Assembly (NCBI GenBank): GCA_012861695.1
Contig: JAAOOA010000542.1
Coordinates: forward strand, 156,501-220,500
Direction: 5' to 3'
From: Trematomus loennbergii
Lineage: Eukaryota; Chordata; Actinopteri; Perciformes; Nototheniidae
DNA length: 64,000 nucleotides
Shown here: one piece after another, positions 1 to 11,356 of the stretch
Layout: each line of letters starts with the position of its first letter
Numbering within the stretch: the first letter of the stretch is position 1
Notes under the pieces: model-generated
Seen by the model: the letters and a program-made list of their open reading frames with translations, nothing else
What the model was told of the DNA's origin: nothing
Databases searched by the model: none
Translations under genes and position numbers: made by a program

Positions 1-79
1 AGAAAATATCCAACTGGTCCCACCCATAAATTCTCTTAGGCATCATCTAAACATCCCATCATTAAACCATTAAACTCCT

Positions 80-1251
80 TTAACCTGTTAAGCAACCCCG
101 GTACCGACGCCCTCCCGCAACATCTTGCAGGAAACAGTGTCTGAGGGCATCTTAATATTTAATAAACTATGAATGTTTTATATCCATGTAACAGAAGGAA
201 GAAACTCATCGAACTGATCGTTTTTATTTTTTTTTCAAAATAAAACCCACAATGCTAACGCTGAGCCTCTGAATTAGCAACGAGCGAAAAATGCTAACAG
301 ATTACTGCACAGAAATTCACTCACAAAACCTTATTATTTATCTTTTCTGCACATCCAACACATCGTTTCACATCGTGAGATGACACAGAGTCGATGGGTG
401 CATACATTATCACTCCATGATACGAACTCGCGACTTTATAAACAAAAACAGACATCAAAACATGTGGCGCTAGGTAGCTAAAAACGCTAACATGGCTCAC
501 CTGTGTCTTTGTCTGGTCAAAAGTGGTCTTCAATGGCATTAAAACGCTAAAAACGCTTCTGAAGTTAATCCATAGGTTAATCCAATGTGTCTGTGTACCT
601 TTGAAATGATTTCTGATAATCCATGAGCAATAAACCCTGCTTTTCCGTTTCCAGATGTCAGAGCTACAGTATAGGTTCGCTCTGATGCAAAACTGCATGC
701 GCGAAGCCCCCACCTTTTTGTTGTACCATGTGTGTGAGTGGGGAGATTCCCCTTCGATTCTATTGGCTCTAACGGTCAGAAAGAGATGTCAATCACCAAA
801 ATCGACCAATGGGTTCCAGAGAAATGGTAAAAACCCATTTCCACCCAAATCATCTCAGAGGTGGAGTTGTTTTTGCTAAATCTCTCTAAAAAGGTCAAAT
901 GTCACTTGTTTTGCATCAATCTTGATACAGGGTACTTATTATATGTTGTACTTTGGATTCCTAAAGCTTTTAGTCTACTACCATCATCCAAGGGTAGTTT
1001 TCACTATAAGTAAAAAGAATTTTTGGACGGACACTATATTTACAGTTTTTTACTATGTTCAATCTGAATTCTCTTAAAAAAAACATCTATATTGTTCTGA
1101 CTTTTCTACATCCAACTCACAGGTTTATCATTACTTTGAGAAATAATTAATTAATTTAACCCTTTTAGAAGGGAAGATATGGTCATTTGTTCTGGGAATG
1201 TCATTTTCGAGCCTGAGACCTGAAAAACAGGCTCAGGGCTTAACAGGTTAA
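80..1251. mobile_element. TTAA-flanked piggyBac-like MITE, family 1, copy 1
   Basis: About 1.16 kb bounded by TTAA at 80-83 and 1248-1251, with ends CCTGTTAAGC and GCTTAACAGG as terminal inverted repeats. TTAA target duplication with ends beginning CCY is typical of piggyBac-type elements; no transposase is visible, so it is non-autonomous. Related copies lie at 17320-18501, 39998-40893 (internally deleted) and from 63206 to the window end. This copy and the 39998 and 63206 copies occupy the same place in the NLR tandem unit, so that insertion predates the duplication. A 130-codon minus-strand ORF inside (321-713) recurs only because the MITE recurs. Confidence 0.75.
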
Positions 1252-1482
1252 CCATTTGCAAATCCATAATTTGACATGACACACCACACACAAATAATGT
1301 AACCATGTTCAATTAGGAGAATAATAAATATGCGTACCATAAATGAATAATCTATAGTACCTCCAGAACAAAAAGTCATGGATGTAAACGGATCCCATCA
1401 TACACAGAGTCAGTATGTAATGATCGTTAGAGATAGATCAGTTATTCCCTGATTGGCAGATTCCACCCACACTGACGGAGGG

Positions 1483-1549
1483 TCACCATATTTCAAACTT
1501 CTTGTCTTTCTCAAAGGATGTCCTGTCCACAATTTTGTTCCCGAACAGT
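1483..1549 (-). CDS. NLR A terminal coding exon
   Basis: After an acceptor (TTTTTCTAG on the minus strand) 22 codons read LFGNKIVDRT...KKFEIW then TGA at 1483-1485. The short tail ending in Trp followed by stop is the usual end of the LRR region in fish NLRs that lack a B30.2 domain. Splice phase matches exon 1683-1766. The frame is intact here, whereas the equivalent in copy B (41124-41188) is 2 nt shorter because two T-runs (A-runs on the coding strand) are each one base shorter. Confidence 0.7.
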
Positions 1550-1682
1550 CTAGAAAAATCCAAAAGCAGAGAGAACAGACATCAGTCAGACAGAACAATA
1601 CGTTGAATAGCAGTTTTATAATGATGAATGATTCCTCTGAGAGCCTACGAGTACAAATGCTGCAGTAATTATGTTTTCTCAC

Positions 1683-1766
1683 CGCACAGAGTGAATGGAG
1701 GGGTTGATGGAGACCAGTTGGAGTAAGAGGTCAGTCGAAGCATCAGTGATGTTGTTGTGGCTCAGA
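1683..1766 (-). CDS. NLR A single-LRR exon
   Basis: An 84-nt exon (one 28-residue LRR) with acceptor TTACAG and donor GTGAGA on the minus strand. It encodes SLSHNNITDASTDLLLQLV and so on, matching the LxLxxNxI core of ribonuclease-inhibitor-type LRRs. It is copied at 41317-41400 in unit B. Confidence 0.75.
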
Positions 1767-2062
1767 CTGTAACACAAACACAAACAGAGGAACTTTTATT
1801 CATGTAATACATCGGCTGGGCAGTATAGGTACAGTCCAAACAAACATTATGTTCACTTGTATTCCATTAGTTATGTCACTTCTCTGACACCGCCGTATGA
1901 CTGCCTGAGTTCTGATTACAGCGTATCTTCAGACTGATTTTGTACAACAGGTTTCAGTCAACAAAGCCCTGAATCAAATGATCAGACAGAGAGATTCACA
2001 CCCCAAACTAATGATGACCTCCACTAAAACCTATTTTCCACATGAACACCTTTGCCACTCAC

Positions 2063-2362
2063 TCGAGGACTTGCACTTTGTGCAGCTGCGCGCTGAGTGT
2101 GAGCAGCAGCTGGTCAGTGAGCTGACAGTGACTGAGGTCCAGCTCTGTCAGCTCTTCAGAGAAGTCCAGCATCAGGGCCAAGGCTGCACAGGCCCTCTGA
2201 TCCAGTGAGCTGTGACTGAGGTCCAGCTCTCCCTCCAGGGCTTTGCAGAGGGACACTGCCCGTCCCACTGTGTCCCTCTCACTGTTCACAGGAACCAGGG
2301 ACACCAGCTGCAGGAGGACAGCTTTACTGGCTCTGAACAGGAGACACAGAGCAAAGAGCAAA
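2063..2362 (-). CDS. NLR A two-LRR exon, 100 codons
   Basis: A 300-nt exon with acceptor CATCAG and donor GTGAGT on the minus strand. The reading frame is open throughout and contains two LRR cores, GELDLSHSSLDQRACAALA and ELTELDLSHCQLTDQLL. The copy in unit B (41689-41988) gives the same protein. Conservation of this exon in both units argues that at least one unit is, or recently was, under selection. Confidence 0.8.
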
Positions 2363-2423
2363 CTGATGTGATGCAGAAAGATGTATAAAACAGCTTCTTC
2401 TCTGGGTTTAGTGGTCTTCGTAC

Positions 2424-4407
2424 CTGAGTTTTACTTTGTGTAAGACAGGAAACAGCAGGTCTAATCCGCTGTCCTGAACCTCACAGTCCTGCAGGATGAG
2501 CTGTGTTCCCCGTCTGCTGCGTCTCAGGATGGTGGAGACGGCCCTGCAGTCTTCAGCCGTCAGACGGAGAGTGTCACTCTGATCTTCCTGGCAGCTCCAC
2601 ACAGGAGGAGCAGGACAGATCCAGCCTGTGCTGCACAGTCCTGAGCAGAGACTCTGCGGCCCCCTGCTGGGCATCAGAGGCAGCGCAGCCGTGGACCACC
2701 TCAGCAGCAGGTTCCTGTCAACACTGGGAGAACATTTATTAACAATTAAACAAACACTTATCCATAAAGCTTCATTGACTGAGAAAATGTTTTTTAATTA
2801 TAATTATGTTTCTCATCAACTTGGGTCTTATTGCAGTTTTGTCCTTAATTTCTTCAGTAATAAGAACATAGTGCTTATCACATACAGATCAAAAGGTTGG
2901 AAACAGTGTCCAGCTAAGAAGAGAACATGTTTTTATTGCTGTTGGTTTGGCTTTTCAAAAATGTGCCTCTTTAACATCGAAAGATAAGTGGCTGAAAGTG
3001 TTGTGCTGTTCCACCCTGCTGTTTCCATTCACTAATATTGGTGTTTGACAGATGGTAAAGTGCTGCTGGGCCGAGAAATACACGTTTAGAACTTATTTGT
3101 CCGACCTGAGTTGAGAAACTTTGTCCAGGTTCCAGAGGATGGACTGTGTTTCCCATGCTGGTATGGAGGTCCACAGGAGGTTCAGTTTGACTCCATCACT
3201 GTGTGCGAGGGTGTAGAGCAGAGCACACAGTCCACTGGGGACATCTCTCTCTGCAGGTCAGGTTGATCACATGATCCAAGGACCTCAGTAAACTGGGTAT
3301 AATGGAACTGGCTCGAGCTTTGTAAATCTCCCTGATAGCAGTCAACACAAAGCTGGGACAGGGCCTGAAAGAGTTTGAATGAACACACTTTAGTAAAAGA
3401 AGAACAACTAAATATATTTAAATATAAAACAGGATAAACGACTCTATTGATGACCTTTTAAACACAATCCTGTCCAGGTAGGGAAGCAGACGTGTGACGT
3501 TCTCCTGTAAGAAAAGGTTCTTCCTCATGTTCACAGTGAGGGTCTGAGCTGATGGATGCTGCAGTAGAAGTGGAGAAGCTCCCAGTTCAGAGAGAAGGAG
3601 GTCAGGTCTCCTCCTAACGTACTCAAGAAGGACCAGGTCAAGTCCTGGTCCTGGAGTTCATGGAGCAGGGAGAGTAGCTGCTGGACATTCTTCTCACTCA
3701 GTCTGCAGGAAACAGTGTATGAATATATGTGAACATTAATATCATCTGCATGAATATTGTGTGTATGAGGCTCCAGAGAGACTGTTACTTGATTTTGAGA
3801 GGGCCCTCATGGAGCAGCAGTGGTGTGAGACCCAGAGCAGGAACACAGACCTCAGTCAGGTCTAACTGTCTCACTGCCCAGTATCTCAGCAGGGAAGCCA
3901 AGCTACTGACAACCTTCAACAACACTCTGTGTGATGGTTGGGCGGTCTGAGGGGAGAGAGAAAGCTCTTCAACAGTCACCTGACAGACCTCCCCATCTCC
4001 TCACCCAGCCACCAGCAGCAAGGCCATGTCGTTAGAAAGCCTGGAAACAAAGAAAGAGAATTGTACCATCATTTACCTTTATCCCCAACTGAACATTCAA
4101 AGAAATGGCATGATAACAATAAAAGAGTAACTGTTTAAATGCGCACTTGAGACTGTGTAGTTGTGTTCGTTCGAAGAGAGCAAAGGCTCCCTTGACAGAC
4201 ATCTTTCTGGGTTTGAGGATGAGATCCACATTAGAGCCACACAGCTGGAGAACTCTCCCCACAGACAGGCAGGTTTTCCTGGGTAACTCTCCTGATAGCA
4301 GCAGGGTGAACCCTGAGAGCTGCAGCAGAGAGGCCAACCTCTCAGCCTCCTCTCTGGATCTGACAGAGATGAACGTACACACTCTCTGGAAGAACTCTGG
4401 ACCACAG
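2424..4407 (-). pseudogene. NLR A LRR-type exon block (five exons)
   Basis: Five exons of 248-291 nt at 2424-2714, 3106-3364, 3455-3702, 3789-4040 and 4147-4407, each inferred from an AG acceptor, a GT donor and similarity to unit B. They carry LRR-like segments such as DTLRLTAEDCRAVSTILRR, QLDLTEVCVPALGLTPLLL and EEAERLASLLQLSGFTLLL. Exon 4147-4407 is 87 codons. Exon 2424-2714 has two small deletions relative to B, while B lacks a C that A keeps in the same exon. The block is therefore real but not translatable as written. Confidence 0.65.
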
Positions 4408-4749
4408 CTGAAACACAACAATATGGATGAACAGTGAGAAGGCAAAGCTCAAGTACAATAAATGCTGCACTGCCAACCATCTTATCTGCAAGGTCTTTAA
4501 TCAAGAATGACATTTAAAGAAATCAAATAGGATGAATAGTTAAGTGCATGTGTGGTATTCCATGTGATAAAGCATTGCTCTGTCTGTTGTGCTATTCATT
4601 ACTAAACTGAAACATTTCATTTATCTACAGAATATCCATTTATACATTTCAGTAATAAACTGCTTCCAATGTGTGTTTTTTTTACTAGATCTTTTAACAA
4701 ACCTTTCTGAGGAATGCATTTAATATTATAAATATAGAGTATGACTGAC

Positions 4750-5175
4750 CTGAGCTGTGAGATATAAGGCAGACACTGCAGCAAAGTCCTCACTTCACTC
4801 TCTCATCTGAGCAGCCTCTCAGCTCCACTTGTTTCTTCTCTGGTTGGAGTCTCAGCACTTCCAGCAGGATGGAGGTCTTTTCTCTTTGAGAGGTCTATGG
4901 TCCAGACTGCAGGAGCTGACTGGAGAACAGACTGTAATGATGGAAGGACACTCAGGCCTGTTTCAGTCTCATAGTCCTTCAGGTGGGAGTACAGATCCAG
5001 CAGGAAATCACACTGATTTTCATATCATCAATATGTCAGTAAAAGGGAATGTTGGATATGTGCACACTGATGATAACAGCTCCAGTGTCTTCTCTCCTGT
5101 CTGCTGCTCTCTCTCTGCTGCTGCACAGAACAGAGTCCCAAAGAACTTGACTCCACTGAGACTCCAAACCAGAAA
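4750..5175 (-). pseudogene. NLR A repeat-module exon 7 (most 3'), frameshifted
   Basis: Last of seven similar module exons. The end segment (SILLEVLRLQPEKK, then a GCSDEES-LLQCLPYIS tail) and the middle (VLQS..VWTIDLSKRKS) are recognisable, but the exon is only 426 nt and small indels break the frame, for example a missing T near 4800. It corresponds in position to 44356-44787 in unit B. Confidence 0.65.
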
Positions 5176-5755
5176 CTGGAACGAGAATTGAACAGTTTGT
5201 TATCAGATGATGTCAACAGCAGAGAAAGACTCTGATAGGGAGTGTTTCTGCTAAATGTCTACAAATACCTGCAAGTGAGCATAACACAGTAAAGTCCATA
5301 ACCTCATATTGAAGTAACTTGCTGTTAAAAGGATATATTGGATTTTGGAAAGCTTTCAGTAAATGAACCTTTCCACAACATGTGTCATCACTTAGCTCTT
5401 CTACTGACTCACAACACAGACACTAATCCTGTTCCTCAAATCACTTCTTATTTGCTTCCCAGTGATTCTGTTCACCTGAGGGGATTTTACTTTGTGAATG
5501 AGTTTTGTATGTAAAATGATATTCCCAATATAATAATGTAAAAAGTGGAACAACAACATCTAGAGTCCTATCATGTAGAAGAGAACATCACATCATGAAA
5601 CTTCACTTTGCTCCTGAGATAATACACATGTGAATCAGAGTTTAGTAACACCTCCTCTGTCTCTGATGACTAAGTTAGGATTGTTCATGTGTCTGAAATC
5701 TTTATTTAAAGCTCACTATACAGTCTTTAGAAGTTTCATTAGGTGTCAGTCAAGT

Positions 5756-5942
5756 ATATCTCTCACAGGCTCCGCCCTCTACTGGACTCTATGGGTACTA
5801 CCTTATCCCATGTGCATTCTCCCACTGAGACTTCTATAGACGTAGCCGGCCCAGGGCGGGCCTACCTGAATGCGCGCGCATCACACCGTATAAAAGGAGG
5901 CCTCGCCTCCTGACTGCCATCCTTTTTCTCTTCAGCTAAGCG
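5756..5942 (+). repeat. DIRS left terminal inverted repeat
   Basis: This ~187-bp stretch (starting atatctctcacaggctccg) is the reverse complement of the right end at 12015-12231, apart from small differences at the outermost part. It includes a TATA-like tataaaagg at about 5889, consistent with promoter activity in DIRS terminal repeats. Confidence 0.85.
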
Positions 5943-6001
5943 GAAGTAATTCCACAGAAGACGTAAGACGTATTGAAGTGAAAGTAATAGAGAGAGAGTA
6001 T

Positions 6002-7400
6002 GGCTGGACCATAGGACCTGCCCGAATTGTCCGAACCTGATTTCAGGAGCCGATCCGCACCCCCTCTGCTTCACGTGTTTGGGGCCCGACCACGCGATGA
6101 ACGGTATGGGCTCGACGCCGGCGTGCTCGGCCTGCTAGGCGATCCCGCGGCGCACGAGGGAGCATCGTGGGCAGCACTTCCTGGAGAAGATTGCCCCGCA
6201 GGAGGAGTCGGAGGAGCTGGATCTCGACGTCGTGGACATGGGCGATTCGGGAAGCGATTCGGGAAGCGAGGGGACATCGTTCCGGTTCTCCCTGCCGTGG
6301 GGCCAGACGGTCCCGGTTCCGATGATCGACGACGAGGACGCGTCGCTATCCGGAGGTCCAACTCTCAGGTCTGCGCGGATGGATTTCCCGGCGGTGATGA
6401 CTCTGGCGGCGGAGCATGTAGGCTTACCGCTCCCCCCACCGCTGCCACCGAGGCCTGTAAACCTCCTGAGATTTACGGCCCGGTGCGTCCGGCGCAGCCG
6501 ACCTTCGTTTCGCCCCAGCTGCCAGAGGTATGGCGGTGTGTGGAGGCGACATGGCAGCAGCCATTTAAAACGAAGGCCCCGATAGCCGCCATGGCGGGTA
6601 TCGTTAAGGTGGTGGATCGCTCGGACACGACATGTCCAGGTGTGCCCCCCCCCTCGATGAGAGCCTGGCGGCCCATCTGCTTCCGCGGCTGGTTGGGCGG
6701 AGGGTAAACGTCCTCTGCCCCGCTGCCCCGGGACCGAGACACCTGGAATATCTGGATAAGTTGTTCAAGCTCGGTACGCAGATGGCGGCTGCGGCCGATA
6801 ATCTTGGCGTGTTGGCGTCTTCCTGATCCCCTCAGGCAGACGCCCCCGCCCTCCCGTCTCAGGACGAGAGCGATTATTCGGACCACGCTGTTAGTCAGAT
6901 GAGTAATCTGATTTATGGCGTGGCCACCGCAGCAGGGCGGATGATTTCCCTGGCCACAGTGGCGTCTCGTCACGTGTGGCCAGGGCTCACGGCCCTATCT
7001 AAGAAGGACCGAGAAGATCTCCTCGGAGCCCCCGTGTCCACGGAGGGGCTCTTTGGGTCGGTCTCCTCGGTCACCCAGCGCTTCAGCCGCCTAGAGGAGG
7101 AGAGAGTCCAGCTTAGCCGCATGCTATCGCTGGCTCCTCCTCAGGCCCCGCTACGTGCCCCCTCGCGTTGCCATGCAGGGGAGGGAGCGTAGTGCGACAG
7201 TGAAGCGGAGGGAGAGGCGCCGGCACGGGGGTCCCGTAGCTGCAGCGCCCTCCACCTCTACGGCCCACCCCGTGGCACCGGCATACCGGCAATCACGGGG
7301 AAGGGCTGCCCGACCGAGGCAGGCTCCGCAACAGCAGAGCACCCGGGTGGGGAGCTCCATCTTCGCGGAGTTAACTGCCTATTTAATGCCCAGATCTCTG
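6002..7400 (+). pseudogene. DIRS gag-like region, degenerate
   Basis: A frame near 6020-6140 shows CPNCPNLI, then HPLCFTCLGPDHA, then CSAC, the Cys/His pattern found near the start of DIRS ORF1 proteins. A TAG stop follows at about 6137. Later pieces continue in different frames: MGDSGSDSGSEGTSFRFSL (6232 on), and from 6899 a segment with YGVATAAGRM and SLATVASRHVWPGLTALSKK. Function is inferred as the structural Gag-like protein. Frameshifts near 6590, 6830 and elsewhere prevent a single product. Confidence 0.6.
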
Positions 7401-7557
7401 TCAAAACTTTTAAAATAAAGATGGTGTTGATCTGTATCCAAGTCTGAGTGTCCTTTGTTTCCACAATACACTTGCACATGTTGATGACTGTACAAATTCC
7501 CCACTCGCCGCCCCAGCTATAGCTCCCGTTAGGGAGGAGGCTAGTGGGAGTGCGCAG

Positions 7558-8069
7558 ATGAGAGTGATAAACCGCAGGCAGCACTGTTATAGTGCGGTGC
7601 GGGTACAGGGACATTATGGCCGACGTTTTTCTGTTAGAAAACATTCTATGCCTGAAGCTAAGACTCCAAATAATGCTGTTTACTATAGTGATAGGGGCTG
7701 CATTATAGCAACGCCCGCACTTGTAAAGAGGCGCGTGGCGGTGCGTTCAGGGGCCTTAGTAAAACACACTACGCCTGTAAACTCCGGTTAATGCTGTTTT
7801 CCATAGTGAGGAAAATAGCATTATGACGACGCGCGGCCCCCCCCCGAGAGCGGGCCGCGGTGCGTTCATGGACAGAAGAAGCTCCGATTAATGCCTCTTT
7901 CTCTCTAAGAGGAAACAGCATTATGGCGGAGCGCGCGCTCTCACGGGAGCGTGCCGTGGTGCGTTCAGGACCTCAGTGGAAAATCTGCCGTTTTTTTCTC
8001 TGAGTGGAAACTGCATTATAGAAAAACGGCCCTTTCTGTGTCAGCCCCCCATGGGTCAAACTTCCTTTT
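7558..8069 (+). repeat. DIRS internal degenerate repeats between gag and RT
   Basis: Four imperfect units at roughly 100-120-bp spacing. Each has AATGC...GCATTAT halves able to pair, followed by a GGTGCGTTCA-like block (near 7740, 7859 and 7959). They are partly translatable (for example NSIM..R and GNCIIEKR), so they look like a tandemly duplicated linker-coding segment. The role is unknown. Confidence 0.5.
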
Positions 8070-9078
8070 ATGGAGGGTTTGACGGCGGAGTGGGCCACCA
8101 GAGAGTACCACAGCTTCATAGCTGCGGCCCCACAGCTGAGGGCTTGCCCATTAACACAATGTTATGGGGAATGGAAACTCAGCTGTGTACTGACAAGGTG
8201 GATGGACAGGACGCTGAAACGGGGCTATTCACTCCAGTTTTGCAGCATCCCACCTCCTTTTATGGGCATGCGAGAGGTAAATCTGTCTTCCCAGGAGGAG
8301 ATGGGTTTCCTCTCAGCAGAGATTCAGGCTCTGGTGCAGAAACAGGCTGTGTCTGTTGTGCATCCTCAGCACAGAGAGAAGGGTCTTTATTCCATGTATT
8401 TCCTGGTTCTCAAGAAAACAGGGGAATTCAGACCTATTCTAGATCTCCGGGGCCTGAATCGTCATATTTCCAGCAGGAAATTCCGCATGTTAACTGTGAA
8501 ACAGTTACTAGGGCTTGTGCAGCCAGGCGATTGGTTCACCACCATCGACCTGAAAGACGCGTACTTTCATGTGGAAATTGTTCCAGAGCACAGAAAGTAT
8601 CTGCGTTTTTGCCTTCCAGGGAATAGCCTACGAATACAACAGGCTGCAACCGCTGTGCGCACACGGCATGATAGTTTTCTTTTACATAGACGACCTCATA
8701 GTCATGGCTGGGTCCCGGGAACAGGCAATGTTTTGCACAGCACAGTTGATCACACACCTAACCAAATTAGGTTTTGCGATCGATTGGGAAAAAGGAGCAC
8801 CCCCATACCTCGCCAACAGGCGTTGTATTTGGGTGTGGTGCTCGATGCAGATGCGCTGCGTGCCCCCTGTGTGCCACCCTGTCAGAGAGCAGACGTGCGC
8901 TCCTTCTCAGGGCGGTGCACAGGCTGCGACAGGGGCAACAGTGACAGCTTTAACTGTCATGCAGACTCTGGGTCTCATGGCGGCTGCTCACATGGTGGTC
9001 CTGCCGGTTACTACATATGCGCCGCCTGCAGAGGTGGTTCCCCAGCCTGCGTTTGGAGGCACAAACGAAGGCTGGTGA
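8070..9078 (+). pseudogene. DIRS reverse transcriptase, disrupted
   Basis: The N-terminal part is open from 8070 and carries RT landmarks: FLVLKKTGEFRPILDLRGLN, then WFTTIDLKDAYFHVEI with the first catalytic Asp (GAC 8547-8549). The polymerase motif FFYIDDLIVMAG (YIDD at 8683-8694) is in a different frame. The stretch between the two is too short: the usual segment after the GIAYEYNRL-like sequence is missing, so there is a deletion as well as a frameshift. Downstream it runs into the palindrome at 8683-9567. It would have copied element RNA into DNA. Confidence 0.8.
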
Positions 9079-9567
9079 CCATTCCTCCCCCCCTCAGTGG
9101 GGGCAGCCTCCGGTTTTTGGGGGTCTCCGGACCACCTCCGGAGGGGGTCTCCACTGGGGGGGGAGGAATGGTCACCAGCCGTCGTTTGTGCCTCCAAACG
9201 CAGGCTGGGGAACCACCTCTGCAGGCGGCGCATATGTAGTAACCGGCAGGACCACCATGTGAGCAGCCGCCATGAGACCCAGAGTCTGCATGACAGTTAA
9301 AGCTGTCACTGTTGCCCCCTGTCGCAGCCTGTGCACCGCCCTGAGAAGGAGCGCACGTCTGCTCTCTGACAGGGTGGCACACAGGGTGGCACGCAGCGCA
9401 TCTGCATCGAGCACCACACCAAATACACGCCTGTTGGCGAGGTATGGGGGTGCTCCTTTTTCCCAATCGATCGCAAAACCTAATTTGGTTAGGTGTGTGA
9501 TCAACTGTGCTGTGCAAAACATTGCCTGTTCCCGGGACCCAGCCATGACTATGAGGTCGTCTATGTA
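8683..9567. repeat. Large palindrome inside the DIRS element
   Basis: Inverted repeat with arms of about 415 bp (8683-~9097 and ~9153-9567) centred near 9125, with a GC-rich loop of about 55 bp. The arms are almost identical; differences are a few 1-2-nt changes, such as at 8870 versus 9385. The left arm starts in the YIDD codons and the right arm ends with their complement (ctatgta, 9561-9567). The same RT coding segment therefore appears on both strands and generates mirror-image ORFs. Confidence 0.9.
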
Positions 9568-9569
9568 CG

Positions 9570-10380
9570 GGTGACCTCCTACATCACAGTGTTCACGGAC
9601 GCCTCCGGAACAGGATGGGGAGGGACCTGCCTGAAGAGAGCTATAGGTGGGCGCTGGGCTCTGACAGAGTTTCGACACAGCAACCTCCTAGAGCTACGGG
9701 CAGTAGTGTTAGTCCTCCGGCATTACATGCCCCTAATTCAGGGGAGACATGTAATGGTCAGGTGCGACAACAGCACCACAGTGGCTTATATCAACATGCA
9801 GGGCGGAGTCCGCTCCGCCTCCTTGTTGACCACAGCGGAGGAGTTGTGGTGATGGGCCTCAGAGGTGGTGTTATCTCTGAGAGCCCTCCATGTCCCGGGA
9901 CTGGAGAACAGAGGGGCCGACCTCAGGTCGAGGGGCGGCCCCCTGCCAGGCGAGTGCTTCACCCGGAGGTGGTGAAGCAGATCTGGGCCCAGTTCGGGAG
10001 AGCAGAAGTGGACCTGTTCGCCAGCCGGCGCAACAGCCACTGTGCCCTGTGGTTCTCCATGGCCCTGAGCGACGACCCGCCCTTGGGGGTGGACGCGTTG
10101 CACACGAGCCATGGCCAAGGAAGCTGCTATACGCCTTTCCACCGCTGCGTCTCATTCTCCCTCTCCTGGGGAGAGTGAGGCGAGAACGTCTGGCAGTCAT
10201 TCTGGTAGCACCGAATCGCGTCGGGGCTCCGTGGTACTCAGAAATGACACAGATGAAGGTGGGCCAGCCCTGGGCGATCCCCCAGTTCTGGGGGGCGATG
10301 TCTCAAGGGGCAGGTGCAATCGGGGCGTTACCCACTCTGGGCCGTCCTCTTCAGGCTTGGCTCCTGAGAGGGACAGGCTG
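9570..10380 (+). pseudogene. DIRS RNase H and following linker domain
   Basis: From the right edge of the palindrome the frame reads VFTDASGTGWGG (first Asp at 9598-9600), LLELRAVVLVLRHY (Glu) and VRCDNSTTVAYINMQGG (second Asp), the RNase H core order. A TGA near 9850 interrupts it. Further on, DLFASRRNSHCALWFSMA (about 10011) and RKLLYAFPPLRLILPLLGRV (about 10110) follow in shifted frames. These are the region usually found between RNase H and recombinase in DIRS and related elements. Confidence 0.75.
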
Positions 10381-11356
10381 AGACAGGGTGGATTGTCTGA
10401 CAGCGTTATTCAGTCTATCCAGGCAGCTAGAGCAGAATCCACCACAGCCTGTTACAGGCCAAAGTGGCTGAGATTCCAGCATTGGTGTGAGGAGCGGGGA
10501 ATAGAGCCCCTATCTTGTGAGTTGGGCTCTATTTTATCCTTCTTACACTTACTGGTGGACAGAGGGCTGGCGCATTTCACAGTGAAAGTGTATGCAGCAG
10601 CCATCTCGTCCTGTCATGAGGGATTTGGTGGCAGGTCAGCCTTTAATCAACCACTGATGTCGCGGTTTTTACAGGGGGTTAGGAGACTGCGCCCTGTAGT
10701 GCACGTCTCCACCCCGCAGTGGGACCTGCCCCTAGTGCTCGAGGCTCTGGCCTCGGGACCATTGAACCTCTGGAGCTCTCCCCTCTGAAAGCATTGTCGT
10801 GGAAAACAGCTTTGCTTCTTGCCTTAACGTCAGCCAAAAGAGTGTCCGAGTTAACTGCTCTGTCGGTGCACCCGAGTTGTTTACTAGTTCGGGGTGGCCG
10901 GAGCGGCGCGACACTTAGACCGAACCCCTCCTTTGTGTCTAAAGACCTAAGGAGTGCGTTCAGGTCGAGGGCTATTCAGTTAGGGGGTTTTAGTCTCCCC
11001 CCCATGGGGGCCAGGGAGGCTAAACTGCACCTCCTCGCCCTTTGACGCACCGACAGCTGTTCGTGTGCTTCGGGGGCGGGGTGATCGGGAAAGCTCTGTC
11101 CAAGAAACGCCTGGCAGGCTGGCTCTGCGAGTGCATTGCACATGCCTACGGACAGGCAGGGAGAGCCTGCCCCACGGGGATTCGTGCGCACTCCACACGG
11201 GCTGTAGCTGTGTCAACAGCCTTATTCAACAGTGTGGAGGATTTATGCACAGCGGCGTCTTGGTCGACGCCAGGCCCCTTTATAAGGTTTTATCTCTTGG
11301 ACATGTCTGGCTCTTTCTCCTCGTCTGTGCTTGCTGGGGCAACACAGGATTTGTAG
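10381..11356 (+). pseudogene. DIRS tyrosine recombinase, frameshifted
   Basis: The N-terminal core-binding half reads ARAESTTACYRPKWLRFQHW and continues to about 10788. The catalytic half follows after a frame change: AKRVSEL (Arg codon 10839-10841), GIRAHSTRAVAVSTAL (His and Arg at 11189-11200) and FIRFYLLD (Tyr codon 11291-11293). The R...HxxR...Y order is the tyrosine-recombinase signature, which separates DIRS elements from LTR elements. It would integrate the circular DNA copy. Frame changes at about 10785 and 11040 inactivate it. Confidence 0.85.

Noticed and set aside
321..713. 130-codon minus-strand ORF repeated at 63444-63836 and partly near 40193
   Set aside because: It lies wholly inside the family 1 TTAA MITE, has no known motif and is destroyed in the other copies; repetition of the MITE explains it.
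9011..9678. Minus-strand ORFs with RT-like motifs (YIDD)
   Set aside because: They are the mirror arm of the palindrome, not a second element or an antisense gene.
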